Shown here in pieces: positions 8,287 through 16,860 of a DNA stretch of 47,208 nt. A program made the position numbers and the translations under genes. Under the pieces are notes generated by a model, which was not told where the DNA came from, made no database searches, and was given only the letters and a program-made list of their open reading frames with translations. Position 1 is the first letter of the stretch. Every line of letters begins with the position of its first letter. The stretch comes from Bacteroidetes bacterium UBA3022 (lineage in GTDB: Bacteria > Bacteroidota > Bacteroidia > Chitinophagales > BACL12), in NCBI GenBank assembly GCA_002346225.1, contig DDYY01000087.1:1480-48687 (forward strand), in the 5' to 3' direction.

Positions 8287-10863
8287 ATGGAAGAGGAAGA
8301 AATTAAAGATAGCACGCCCGTTGTAAAGCATGTTTCGGGGATGTACAAGGACTGGTTCCTGGACTACGCCAGCTATGTCATCATGGAACGCGCAGTCCCC
8401 GACAGCAGAGACGGTTTGAAGCCTGTGCAGCGAAGGATACTGCATGCCATGAAGGAAATGGACGACGGCCGTTTCCATAAAGTAGCCAATATCATCGGAC
8501 AGACCATGCAATACCATCCGCATGGTGATGCTTCCATCGGCGATGCCCTGGTCAATATGGGGCAGAAAGATTTGTTGATTGAAACACAGGGTAACTGGGG
8601 AGATGTGCGCACAGGAGATTCGGCAGCTGCACCGCGCTATATCGAGGCGCGTCTTTCCAAATTTGCCCTCGAGCTGGGCTTTAATAAGGATACCACCCAA
8701 TGGCAACTGAGCTATGATGGTAGAAAACCAGAACCGGTTTTCCTGCCGGTGAAGTTCCCACTCGTACTGGCAATGGGGGTAGAGGGGATTGCTGTCGGTC
8801 TGAGTACCAAAATTCTACCGCACAATTTCGTCGAGCTGCTCGAAGCCAGCATTGCTGTGCTGGAGGGAAAAGAGTTTGAACTGTATCCCGATTTTGCCAC
8901 AGGAGGTTCTATCGATGTCAGCGACTACAATGATGGTATCAGAGGTGGACGTGTCCGCATTCGCGCCACCATGGAGGTCGTCGATAAAAAGACCATCGCC
9001 ATCAGAGAAATTCCATTCGGAACTACCACCACTTCTTTGATAGACTCTATCCTGAAGGCAAACGACAAAGGAAAAATTAAAGTCAAGCGCGTCACAGATA
9101 ATACAGCAAAGGATGTAGAAATCCTCATTGAATTGGCTCCCGGTGTTTCACCTGACGTAACAGTAGATGCGCTCTATGCCTTCACCGACTGCGAAAGTGC
9201 GGTGTCTCCTTTGTGTTGCGTCATCAGAAAAGACAAACCGGTTTTTGTGGGGGTTTCTGAACTCCTGCGCGATGCTACCCAGCAAACCAAAGCATTACTA
9301 AAGCAAGAGCTGGAGATTAAGCTGAAGGAACTGGAAGATAAGTGGCATTATAGTTCTTTGGAAAAGATATTCATCGAAAACCGCATCTACCGAGACATTG
9401 AAGAATGTGAAACATGGGAGGCAGTCATAGAAGCTATCGATAGCGGACTCGAGCCATTCAAATCACTGCTCCAAAGAGAGGTTACCCAGGATGATATCGT
9501 GCGGTTGACCGAAATAAAGATTAAACGCATTTCCAAATTCGACGCATTCAAGGCGGATGAATACATCAGAAGCCTGGAAGAGGAAATAAAGAAGGTAAAG
9601 AGTAACCTCCGCAACCTTACCAAGTATGCCATCGACTGGTTCCGGCATATTCTCGATAAATATGGCAAGGGCAGAGAGCGCAAAACGGTAATCAGAAAAT
9701 TCGATGTCATCGAGGCTAAAGCTGTAGTGGCGAACAATACCAAACTGTACATGAACAGGGCGGACGGATTCATCGGATTCGGATTAAAAAAAGAAGAATT
9801 TGTCTGCGATTGCTCAGATATCGATGACATCATTGCATTTACCGAAGAGGGTGTGATGAAAGTGGTGCGCATTGCCGATAAGGTGTTTATAGGGAAGAAA
9901 ATACTTTATGCAGGTGTTTGGCGCAAGGGAGATGACCGCATGACCTACCATGCCATCTATTCCGATGGTAAAACAGGTAAGGCTTTTGCCAAGCGCTTCA
10001 ATGTCAGCTCCATTACACGCGACAAAGAATACAATATTACCCAGGGTACTCCCCGCACTAAAGTGTGGTATTTCAACGCCAATCCCAATGGCGAAAGCGA
10101 AGTGGTGTCTATCCAGCTACACCCGAATGCAAGGGCCAAAATCAAACTTTTCGATTTCGACTTTTCTGAGCTGGCCATCAAAGGCAGAGGAGCCATGGGT
10201 AATACCGTTACCAAGTATCCGCTGAAGAAGGTCGTGCAGAAGGAGCTGGGAAGCAGCACACTGGGTCGGAGGAAAATATGGCTGGACGATACCGTCGGGC
10301 GACTGAACCACGATGAACGGGGTAAATACCTTGGTGCTTTCGATACCGGCGACTTGATACTCATCGTATTCAAGGATGGAAGCTACGAGCTCACCGACTT
10401 TGAACTGACCAACCGGTATGACATGCAGGAGCTGGAGTGTATCGAAAAATTCGATCCCAACAAGGTGCTCACTGCTGTGTACTATGAAGGCGCGTCAGGT
10501 GTTACTTACGTGAAACGTTTCTACATTGAGGCAACTGCTACCGGCAAAAAGTATCCCTTTATTTCCGATTCTAAAGGCAGCCAGTTGTTGTACCTGAGTA
10601 CAGCAGCAAGACCAATGGTGGGTCTCACGGTCCTGAAAGGTAAAAAGGAGGAAGAGGCTTATGAGGAACTGGATCTGGCTGAATTTATCGATATCAAGGG
10701 CTGGAAAAGCCAGGGGAATAGAATAAGTCCGCATAACATCAAGGAGATTGCCCCGCTGCAGGTAGAAGAGACCGCACCTCCTGCAGATTTGAAAGTGGGG
10801 GGCACCGTAGAATGGGATATTGAACAGGATAGCAAAAAAGGCAATCAGGGAGAGCTCTTTTAA
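8287..10863 (+). CDS. parC: DNA topoisomerase IV subunit A
   Basis: An 858-residue GyrA/ParC-type breakage-reunion subunit. It opens with VSGMYKDWFLDYASYVIMER and ERAVPDSRDGLKPVQRRIL, followed by MQYHPHGDASIGDAL (winged-helix region where quinolone resistance changes map) and the catalytic tyrosine Y118 in AAAPRYIEARL. A long helical tower and coiled-coil region follow (roughly 330-480), and the C-terminal part (from ~485) is the DNA-wrapping domain, without an obvious canonical GyrA box. This wording and length match the Bacteroidota 'DNA gyrase/topoisomerase IV subunit A' partner of parE. It follows the haem lipoprotein gene by 17 bp. The tail (VEWDIEQDSKKGNQGELF) is charged and probably disordered. 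Confidence 0.95.
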   Translation: MEEEEIKDSTPVVKHVSGMYKDWFLDYASYVIMERAVPDSRDGLKPVQRRILHAMKEMDDGRFHKVANIIGQTMQYHPHGDASIGDALVNMGQKDLLIETQGNWGDVRTGDSAAAPRYIEARLSKFALELGFNKDTTQWQLSYDGRKPEPVFLPVKFPLVLAMGVEGIAVGLSTKILPHNFVELLEASIAVLEGKEFELYPDFATGGSIDVSDYNDGIRGGRVRIRATMEVVDKKTIAIREIPFGTTTTSLIDSILKANDKGKIKVKRVTDNTAKDVEILIELAPGVSPDVTVDALYAFTDCESAVSPLCCVIRKDKPVFVGVSELLRDATQQTKALLKQELEIKLKELEDKWHYSSLEKIFIENRIYRDIEECETWEAVIEAIDSGLEPFKSLLQREVTQDDIVRLTEIKIKRISKFDAFKADEYIRSLEEEIKKVKSNLRNLTKYAIDWFRHILDKYGKGRERKTVIRKFDVIEAKAVVANNTKLYMNRADGFIGFGLKKEEFVCDCSDIDDIIAFTEEGVMKVVRIADKVFIGKKILYAGVWRKGDDRMTYHAIYSDGKTGKAFAKRFNVSSITRDKEYNITQGTPRTKVWYFNANPNGESEVVSIQLHPNARAKIKLFDFDFSELAIKGRGAMGNTVTKYPLKKVVQKELGSSTLGRRKIWLDDTVGRLNHDERGKYLGAFDTGDLILIVFKDGSYELTDFELTNRYDMQELECIEKFDPNKVLTAVYYEGASGVTYVKRFYIEATATGKKYPFISDSKGSQLLYLSTAARPMVGLTVLKGKKEEEAYEELDLAEFIDIKGWKSQGNRISPHNIKEIAPLQVEETAPPADLKVGGTVEWDIEQDSKKGNQGELF

Positions 10864-10947
10864 TCTCAAATGGCATTTTAAGAGGCAGGTTTTCAGCGCT
10901 TTTTGCCCACTAAAAGCGCCATTGTAAGTGGTGATTTTCATCATTGG

Positions 10948-10981
10948 TTGATGTGCCTCCAGCCTATTTTCACTAATTTTG
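10948..10981 (+). promoter_or_regulatory. Bacteroidota-type promoter of pckA
   Basis: TTG at 10948-10950, a 23-bp spacer and a perfect TAnnTTTG box (TAATTTTG, 10974-10981). Transcription would start near 10985, leaving a leader of about 33 nt before ATG 11018. The box contains the TTG at 10979, which is why that codon cannot be the real gene start. Confidence 0.6.
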
Positions 10982-11017
10982 CCAACGAATACGTTAACTT
11001 CTCATAAAGTATTGCAA

Positions 11018-12631
11018 ATGAAAGTGATAGGATTAAAAAATCCATCTGTAAGTCTGGAACAATATGGCTTACAGCATCAGGCTAACAGCTACTGGAATCT
11101 CTCTCCGGCTGAATTAACCGAACACACTGTCCAACGGGGGTTAGGACAGATTGCTGACACAGGAGCACTGGTAGTTGATACCGGTAAATTCAAAGGCAGA
11201 GCGCCCAAGGATAAGTTCACAGTGAAAGATGCCATGACAGAAAACACTGTTGACTGGAACAACTTTAACCATCCAACGGACAGGGCAACCTTCGACAACC
11301 TCTACAAAAAAGTAATGGCCTACCTCGCCGATAAGGATATCTGGGTGCGCGATGCTTACGCTTGTGCTGATCCCAAATACCGGCTCAATATCAGGGTCAT
11401 AAATGAATTCCCATGGGGTAACATGTTCTGCTACAACATGTTTCTTCGTCCTACTGCAGAAGAAATTCAGACCATGGACAATGACTGGTTGATAGTCAAT
11501 GCACCGGGCTTTGAAGCCAATCCTGCCGTGGACAATACCCGCTCTCCGAATTTCTCTATGATCGATTTCACCCAAAGAATCGTGCTTATCGGAGGCAGTG
11601 GCTATACCGGTGAAATGAAGAAAGGGATTTTTACCGTCCTCAATTATGTATTACCACAGGATAAAGGCGTGCTCAGCATGCATTGTTCTGCCAATGTGGG
11701 AAAAGATGGCGATACCGCCGTATTCTTTGGTCTGAGTGGTACAGGTAAAACAACCCTCAGCGCCGACCCAAATAGGAAGCTGATTGGTGACGATGAACAC
11801 GGATGGACCGAAGACAGTGTCTTCAATTTTGAAGGGGGCTGCTATGCGAAATGCGTTGACCTCACAGAAGAGAAGGAACCTCAAATCTACCATGCCATTA
11901 AATTCGGGTCGATATTGGAGAATATCGAATACTTCCCCGGAACACGTAAGGTGGACTTTGAGAATGTTTCTCAGACAGAAAACACGCGTGTGAGTTATCC
12001 TATCGATTACATTGATAACATCATGGTGCCTTCCAAAGGTGGTGTGCCACGCAACATATTCTTCCTTACCTGCGATGCATTCGGCGTGTTGCCTCCATTG
12101 AGCAAACTGACTCCCGGACAGGCGATGTACCAGTTCCTGAGTGGTTATACAGCAAAAGTGGCAGGTACTGAAGCGGGAATTACGGAACCACAACTGACCT
12201 TCTCCACTTGTTTTGGTGCACCCTTCCTGCCGCTGCATCCTACCAAATACGCTGAGATGCTCGGTGAAAAAATGCTCGAGCACAATGTGAATGTATGGCT
12301 GGTAAATACCGGCTGGACAGGAGGTCCTTACGGAGTAGGTAACCGAATCAAGCTCAAATATACACGGGCCATGATTACCGCTGCGCTGGAAGGTAAGCTG
12401 GATAATGTGAATTATAAAAAACACGATGTATTCGGTCTGATGATGCCGGAGTCTTGCCCGGATGTGCCGGCCGATAAGCTCGATCCCAGAAATACCTGGG
12501 CGGATAAGAAGGAATACGATCAGCGGGCCAATAGCCTGGCGGCGCAATTTGTGAGAAATTTCGAGCAGTATGCCGATAAGGCTAACGCCGAAACACTGGC
12601 AGCTGCTCCAAGGGTAACGGCTAATGCCTGA
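11018..12631 (+). CDS. pckA: Phosphoenolpyruvate carboxykinase (ATP)
   Basis: A 537-residue ATP-type PEPCK (oxaloacetate + ATP to PEP + CO2 + ADP), the gateway from the TCA cycle to gluconeogenesis; in some Bacteroidota it also runs in the carboxylating direction. The P-loop GLSGTGKTT lies at residues 238-246 and is followed by L-I-G-D-D-E-H-G-W (Mg2+ and nucleotide site); YTGEMKKGIF carries the active-site lysine pair, and KFKGRAPKDKF near the N-terminus carries the substrate-binding arginine. Length fits the ~530-540 residue family. ATG 11018 is chosen because the only alternative upstream start, TTG 10979, lies inside the promoter box. It is a single-gene transcription unit with its own promoter and a strong terminator at 12654-12686. 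Confidence 0.97.
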   Translation: MKVIGLKNPSVSLEQYGLQHQANSYWNLSPAELTEHTVQRGLGQIADTGALVVDTGKFKGRAPKDKFTVKDAMTENTVDWNNFNHPTDRATFDNLYKKVMAYLADKDIWVRDAYACADPKYRLNIRVINEFPWGNMFCYNMFLRPTAEEIQTMDNDWLIVNAPGFEANPAVDNTRSPNFSMIDFTQRIVLIGGSGYTGEMKKGIFTVLNYVLPQDKGVLSMHCSANVGKDGDTAVFFGLSGTGKTTLSADPNRKLIGDDEHGWTEDSVFNFEGGCYAKCVDLTEEKEPQIYHAIKFGSILENIEYFPGTRKVDFENVSQTENTRVSYPIDYIDNIMVPSKGGVPRNIFFLTCDAFGVLPPLSKLTPGQAMYQFLSGYTAKVAGTEAGITEPQLTFSTCFGAPFLPLHPTKYAEMLGEKMLEHNVNVWLVNTGWTGGPYGVGNRIKLKYTRAMITAALEGKLDNVNYKKHDVFGLMMPESCPDVPADKLDPRNTWADKKEYDQRANSLAAQFVRNFEQYADKANAETLAAAPRVTANA

Positions 12632-12653
12632 ATTTTTTCATGATACAATTATG

Positions 12654-12686
12654 AAAGGGCTGATGTACTGCATCAGCCCTTTTTTG
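12654..12686 (+). terminator. Intrinsic terminator of pckA
   Basis: Nine-base-pair stem GGGCTGATG / CATCAGCCC (12657-12665 with 12671-12679), five-base loop, then a run of T. It lies 25 bp after the pckA stop codon. Confidence 0.85.
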
Positions 12687-12775
12687 TATTATTTTGTAGT
12701 GTTAATGTAACAACATGATTCTTTTCCATTGTCTTTTGTTGAATTCTTAGGTTAAATGCATCATATACTATAGAT

Positions 12776-13588
12776 ATGTTTGATAAAAATTGGACAATGC
12801 GTATTCGTACAGGTCTTATTACCCTTACAATTGCTGCAGTAATACTCGCTTTCGGTAACAACAAAGAGAGGAAATTCCTGGAAGGGATGGGATTCAGGTA
12901 CATACCTGCCGGAGCCGTAACTGTCAACGAAGAAAGTTTTAATGTACAGGGATTTTATATATATGAAACCGAAATAACCAATAGGCAGTACTATGAATTC
13001 ATGACCTATTTGTACCGGAATAACAGACTGACGGATGCAAGGATAGCAGCCGTAGACAGCACCGGCTGGGACAATGCGCTCGGATTCGAAAATACCTATG
13101 CGGAAGATTATCACTTGACGGCAGAATATGCCGATTATCCCGTGGTCAATATCAGCTATGAAGGTGCAGTGCTGTTCTGTGAATGGCTGCAGGAGCGTAT
13201 TAGAAAGAAAGTCCCGGATGCCATCGTCCGCTTGCCTACTGAAGCAGAGTGGGTGCACGCTGCCAGGGGTGGGAAACAAGATGCAGTATATCCCTGGGAT
13301 AATGTGGGCATGACGGGAAAGAAAGATATAGATTTCTGTAATTACAATTCGCCCGATGACGGCACTTGTCTCGCTACCAATTTTGCCAAGTCCTATTTCC
13401 CGAATGCATATGGTTTGTACAACATGAGTGGCAATGTGGCTGAGATGCTGAACCAGCGCGGCTGGACAAAAGGAGGCTCATGGAACAGCAAAGCAGTGGA
13501 AATGAAAATAGAATCACCTGATGCCTATTCAGGTTTTACAGGGCCGTCTCCCTATATTGGTTTCCGACCCGTTGTAATGGTGCCTTAA
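12776..13588 (+). CDS. SUMF1/formylglycine-generating-enzyme-fold exported protein
   Basis: A 270-residue protein with an N-terminal membrane or signal segment (ITLTIAAVILAFG) and one FGE-sulfatase (SUMF1/EgtB/PvdO) domain: IYETEITNRQYYEFM, YPVVNISYEGAVLFCEWL, RLPTEAEWVHAARGG, NAYGLYNMSGNVAEM and GGSW. Gliding/T9SS proteins GldJ and GldK share this fold, but this protein is shorter and may have a sugar- or ligand-binding role. It carries cysteines in CEWL, FCNYN and DGTC, but I cannot show the catalytic cysteine pair of true formylglycine-generating enzymes. The start is uncertain: a perfect TAnnTTTG box (TATGTTTG, 12775-12782) overlaps ATG 12776, so if it is a real promoter translation would begin at ATG 12797, which still retains the signal segment. 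Confidence 0.78.
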   Translation: MFDKNWTMRIRTGLITLTIAAVILAFGNNKERKFLEGMGFRYIPAGAVTVNEESFNVQGFYIYETEITNRQYYEFMTYLYRNNRLTDARIAAVDSTGWDNALGFENTYAEDYHLTAEYADYPVVNISYEGAVLFCEWLQERIRKKVPDAIVRLPTEAEWVHAARGGKQDAVYPWDNVGMTGKKDIDFCNYNSPDDGTCLATNFAKSYFPNAYGLYNMSGNVAEMLNQRGWTKGGSWNSKAVEMKIESPDAYSGFTGPSPYIGFRPVVMVP

Positions 13589-13594
13589 AGGTAC

Positions 13595-14344
13595 ATGCCA
13601 ATAGATAGTCGTAACATGCAGGATACTTATCCCCGTTTTTTTAAAGCAGATATCGCTCCCTCCGACACCGTCATTGAATTTCCCGAGCAGGAAGCCCAGC
13701 ATGCGCTGAAAGTATTGCGCCTGCCAGCAGGTAGCCCGGTGGAAGTAGTGGATGGAAAGGGCAGCTTGTTCTCGGGTGTGCTTCAAACAACAGGGAAGAA
13801 GCGCTGTCATCTGGAGGTGAAAGCCTACACGCATACTCCTCGAAATGCAAGAGGTAACGTGACATTGGCCGTTGGCCTGTTAAAATCCAATGACCGTTTT
13901 CAGTGGATCATTGAGAAGTGCACCGAACTAGGCGTTTCTTGCATCATCCCTTTAATTACATCGAACGCAGAACGCAGGCATTTCAACAGAGAAAAGGCAC
14001 TATTGACAATGGTGGCAGGAATCAAGCAATCCCGCCAACTCTGGATGCCCGAATTAAAGGAAGCTTGCAGCTGCTCTGAAATACTTGCTCTGATGAAGCC
14101 CCACCAACAGCTGCTCCTGGCGCACTGTCGGGTTGCAGATTTACCGCCCTTGGCAAAAGTATGGGAGCGGGAAAAAGACAGTGTTGTCCTTATCGGACCG
14201 GAAGGCGATTTTACGGAAGAAGAAGTAGCTTTACTGAAGGAGAATAATGCGCGCGAAATTTCGTTAGGAACGCAGCGCTTAAGAACAGAAACTGCAGCGC
14301 TTAAAGCAGTAATTGCACTGCAGATGTTGTACGAAATAGAATGA
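13595..14344 (+). CDS. rsmE: 16S rRNA (uracil-1498-N3)-methyltransferase RsmE
   Basis: A 249-residue SPOUT methyltransferase. The small N-terminal PUA-like domain (RFFKADI, then EQEAQHALKVLRLPAGSPVEVVDG with the usual H-x-x-x-V-L-R pattern) precedes the knotted SAM-binding domain: VGLLKSNDRFQWIIEKCTELG, then GPEGDFTEEE and ISLGTQRLRTETA. It methylates U1498 of 16S rRNA in the assembled 30S subunit. ATG 13595 has an AAAGG a few bases upstream; ATG 13616 is an alternative that removes seven residues and begins closer to the conserved RFF. It follows the SUMF1 gene by 6 bp, and its stop overlaps the DUF4159 start (ATGA). Confidence 0.93.
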   Translation: MPIDSRNMQDTYPRFFKADIAPSDTVIEFPEQEAQHALKVLRLPAGSPVEVVDGKGSLFSGVLQTTGKKRCHLEVKAYTHTPRNARGNVTLAVGLLKSNDRFQWIIEKCTELGVSCIIPLITSNAERRHFNREKALLTMVAGIKQSRQLWMPELKEACSCSEILALMKPHQQLLLAHCRVADLPPLAKVWEREKDSVVLIGPEGDFTEEEVALLKENNAREISLGTQRLRTETAALKAVIALQMLYEIE

Positions 14345-14997
14345 AAAGAATTATTTACATATGTGCATTTGCACTGTTGTTGGTTTCCACCGCAACAGCG
14401 CAAAATTTTTCCATTGGGCTGTTGAAATACAATGGGGGAGGCGACTGGTATGCCAATCCAACATCCCTGCCCAATTTGATTGCATTCTGTAACCGGCAAC
14501 TGCAGATGGATATGGCTCCTGAACCTGCAACAGTGGAAGTGGGAAGCAGGGATATTTTCAATTATCCTTTTGTGCATATGACAGGACATGGAAATGTTGT
14601 GTTTAACAAAGAGGAAGCCGCGAACCTGCGCAACTATCTGCAGGCAGGAGGTTTCCTCCATATCGATGACAACTATGGTATGGATCCCTACGTGAGAGCA
14701 GCCATGCAACAAGTGTTTCCGGACCAGGAGTTCGTCGAGGTGCCATACAATCATCCCATTTTTCATCAAAAATTTGACTTCCCGGCGGGCTTACCTAAGA
14801 TTCATGAACACGATGGGAAATCACCGCAGGCATTTGGTCTCTTCTATGAAGGGAGGCTGGTTTGTCTCTACACTTATGAATGTGACCTGGGGGATGGATG
14901 GGAAGACCCCGATGTGCATAACGATAATGAAGCAGTAAGACTCAAGGCACTGCAGATGGGAGCGAATATTATCGAATACGTCTATACCGTAATATAA
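14341..14997 (+). CDS. DUF4159 exported protein
   Basis: A 218-residue protein with a clear signal peptide ending in TATAQ. The mature part (GLLKYNGGGDWYANPTSL, VHMTGHGNVVF, GFLHIDDNYGMDPYVR, EVPYNHPIFH) matches DUF4159, a glutamine-amidotransferase-like (ThuA/BatD-neighbour type) fold of unknown function common in Bacteroidota. The histidines and acids in HIDDNYG and HPIFH may form a polar site. It overlaps rsmE by four bases; an rsmE-DUF4159 pair is, from memory, a recurrent arrangement in the phylum, but no functional link between an rRNA methylase and a periplasmic protein is apparent. Confidence 0.85.
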   Translation: MKRIIYICAFALLLVSTATAQNFSIGLLKYNGGGDWYANPTSLPNLIAFCNRQLQMDMAPEPATVEVGSRDIFNYPFVHMTGHGNVVFNKEEAANLRNYLQAGGFLHIDDNYGMDPYVRAAMQQVFPDQEFVEVPYNHPIFHQKFDFPAGLPKIHEHDGKSPQAFGLFYEGRLVCLYTYECDLGDGWEDPDVHNDNEAVRLKALQMGANIIEYVYTVI

Positions 14998-15027
14998 ATT
15001 TCTGGCCCCGGGCTGGAAATATTTACA

Positions 15028-15056
15028 TTGCTTTTAATGTTCAAACCTTATATTTG
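15028..15056 (+). promoter_or_regulatory. Bacteroidota-type promoter of the two response-regulator genes
   Basis: TTG at 15028-15030, an 18-bp spacer and a perfect TATATTTG at 15049-15056. Transcription would begin near 15060, just ahead of the Rcp1-like gene. Confidence 0.65.
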
Positions 15057-15100
15057 TCAGGATTTTAACCTGAATAATGATTGCTGATAACGCGGAGATA

Positions 15101-15535
15101 ATGAACGTGCTGCTTGTGGAGGATAACCCGGGGGATATCCGGCTTACACAAGAGGCCTTCAAGGAGGGCACCGTACCCAAAGAACTGCATGTGGTAAAGG
15201 ATGGCGTTGAAGCGCTCGAGTTTCTCCGGAAGCAAGGAAAATTTGCACTCAGCCCGACGCCTGATATCATACTTCTGGATTTGAACCTGCCCCGTAAAGA
15301 CGGCAGAGAGGTTCTGGCTGAAGTGAAAACAGACGAGGTTTTAAGGTTTATTCCGGTGATTGTACTGACCACCTCCGACAGTGAGCAGGATATTACAAAA
15401 GCCTACAGCCTTTATGCGAATTGCTTTATTACAAAGCCGGTGGACCTCGATCAGTTCATTTTTATTATTCGTCAAATTGAAATATTTTGGTTTCAGGTGA
15501 TCAAATTACCCAATATTAACAAGCAGCACTCTTAA
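15101..15535 (+). CDS. Single-domain response regulator (Rcp1-like)
   Basis: A 144-residue CheY-like receiver with no output domain. Acidic pocket LLVEDNPGD near the N-terminus, phospho-acceptor D60 in ILLDLNLP, T-T-S near residue 105 and the conserved lysine in FITKPVDL. The NPGDIRLTQEAFKE opening and the insert around QGKFALSPTPD are characteristic of the Rcp1 subfamily, which typically receives phosphate from phytochrome-type histidine kinases. ATG 15101 is preferred because GGAG sits just ahead of it and family members begin M-x-x-x-L-L-V-E-D; ATG 15077 would add eight residues. It is followed after 4 bp by a REC-PAS gene and shares the promoter at 15028. No kinase is encoded nearby. Confidence 0.9.
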   Translation: MNVLLVEDNPGDIRLTQEAFKEGTVPKELHVVKDGVEALEFLRKQGKFALSPTPDIILLDLNLPRKDGREVLAEVKTDEVLRFIPVIVLTTSDSEQDITKAYSLYANCFITKPVDLDQFIFIIRQIEIFWFQVIKLPNINKQHS

Positions 15536-15539
15536 AGAT

Positions 15540-16454
15540 ATGGACGATAAGAACAAGGTTAAAGTACTGTTGGTGGAAGATAACCCCGCTGACCAGCGGC
15601 TGGTAGAAATCTACTTGCAGGAATCGACCATGATTGCCCCCGAGCCCGTAAAAGTGGCAGAACTCAAAAAAGGACTGTTGCAATTGGAAGAGGGAGACTT
15701 TGACATCGTGCTGCTCGACCTTACACTTCCCGATAGCTCCGGATTCGCTACCATCAAGACCATGCTGGAAGAATTTCCGGAACAAACCGTTATCGTTATG
15801 ACGGGGCTGGAAGATAAAGCAGTAGCCTTGAACTCTGTAAAGGCAGGTGCTCAGGATTTTATTGTAAAAGGCCAGTTCGATAGCAACCTGCTTTCAAGAA
15901 CAATTACCTATGCCATTGAAAGGCACCAGCTGCAAATGAAACTGGAAAACTATGCCAAGGCCATCAAGCGCAATGAGCAGAAGCTGCTCGAAGCACAACG
16001 CATGGCAAGAATAGGTAACTGGGAGCTGGACATCGTTACCAACCAGATGGTATGGAGCGATGAAGTATACAGGATTCTCGGGGTAGAAGAAGGCGCTGTC
16101 ATACCAACACTGCAGGAATACCTGAAGCATGTGAAGAAAGAAGACGTCGCTGAAGTGAAAGCTGCCATCAACAGAACCATGGAAAAAGGCCAGCCTTACC
16201 ATGTGGAATATACTTTGGAATTACCCGGTGGAATCGTTAAAAATATTGCCAACGCCGGGCAGATTCAGGTAAGCAGGAAATCAGGTGGACTTTCCCTTTC
16301 CGGCACCATTCAGGATATCTCAGCATTCAGAGCAGGCGGTAATACCAGCGGGCTCGAGCTGAAAAAGAGACTCCAGGAGGTCCTGCAAACTATGGAAGGG
16401 GGAGATGAGGCTGCAGCTACTGCCACCATCAAAGATCTACTGGCAACCCTATAA
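15540..16454 (+). CDS. REC-PAS protein without kinase domain
   Basis: A 304-residue protein. Residues 8-125 form a receiver domain (LLVEDNPADQRL, phospho-acceptor D60 in LLDLTLPD, lysine in FIVKG). A helical linker (~130-165, KRNEQKLLEAQRMARIGNWE) leads into a PAS_3-type domain (GNWELDIVTNQMVWSDEVYRIL, to about 255), and the C-terminal ~45 residues are helical. In the family this REC-linker-PAS arrangement normally continues into HisKA/HATPase or GGDEF modules, but here the protein ends with no catalytic domain and an intact stop, and the following DNA is the convergent cupin gene 4 bp away. It is co-transcribed with the Rcp1-like regulator and may act as a protein-interaction or ligand-sensing relay. 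Confidence 0.85.
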   Translation: MDDKNKVKVLLVEDNPADQRLVEIYLQESTMIAPEPVKVAELKKGLLQLEEGDFDIVLLDLTLPDSSGFATIKTMLEEFPEQTVIVMTGLEDKAVALNSVKAGAQDFIVKGQFDSNLLSRTITYAIERHQLQMKLENYAKAIKRNEQKLLEAQRMARIGNWELDIVTNQMVWSDEVYRILGVEEGAVIPTLQEYLKHVKKEDVAEVKAAINRTMEKGQPYHVEYTLELPGGIVKNIANAGQIQVSRKSGGLSLSGTIQDISAFRAGGNTSGLELKKRLQEVLQTMEGGDEAAATATIKDLLATL

Positions 16455-16458
16455 GACT

Positions 16459-16860
16459 TTATTCGTCGGTAAAAATGCGGTCTTTCCCGTCAAAAAACGG
16501 TGACTGGATAGATAACACCTGCAGCGGCACATTGCCTGTGCTGCGGACAGCATGTTCGGTACCGACGGGTATAAGAAAATAATCTCCTGCTTGTATCTCG
16601 TGGTTTTCTGTACCGATGAACATAATTCCGCTGCCTTCTAAAACAAATATTTGTTCCGTATGGTGTGCATGATAATGCCGGCGCACCGTATCACGTACCT
16701 GTATGAAGTAGGAGGAAGTGAGTGTGTCTTCCGATAATTTCTGCACATAGATATTACCTGCGTCCTCCGGAACTACTACCTCCTGCAGATGGAAAATGGT
16801 CTGCGCAGCAGCCGACCGTCCTGCAATAAGGAATATGCAGACAAAGAAAAGGCTTCTCAA
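16459..16860 (-). CDS. Exported cupin-domain protein
   Basis: A 133-residue protein with a signal peptide (hydrophobic segment ending GRSAAAQ) and one small cupin barrel: motif 1 HYHAHHTEQIFVLEGSG supplies metal-ligand histidines and a glutamate, motif 2 is IPVGTEHAV. The function cannot be stated beyond a metal-binding barrel. The start codon is TTG (16858-16860, minus strand), overlapping the TGA of the upstream 509-residue protein in a TTGA junction; no in-frame ATG exists before the signal peptide cleavage region, so the TTG is needed to keep the export signal. Translation is therefore probably coupled to the upstream gene. Confidence 0.82.
   Translation of the reverse strand: MRSLFFVCIFLIAGRSAAAQTIFHLQEVVVPEDAGNIYVQKLSEDTLTSSYFIQVRDTVRRHYHAHHTEQIFVLEGSGIMFIGTENHEIQAGDYFLIPVGTEHAVRSTGNVPLQVLSIQSPFFDGKDRIFTDE

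Noticed and set aside
10500..10525. parS-like half site (ACGTGAAAC) within parC
   Set aside because: Only one half of the palindrome matches; the other half is unrelated, and the bases simply encode V-K-R.
10979..11017. TTG start extending PckA by 13 residues
   Set aside because: The TTG is part of the perfect -7 box TAATTTTG, so it would lie upstream of the transcript start.
11651..12547. 298-codon open frame antisense to pckA
   Set aside because: pckA is unmistakable with full motifs; the antisense frame has no family-like features and is open because of codon bias.
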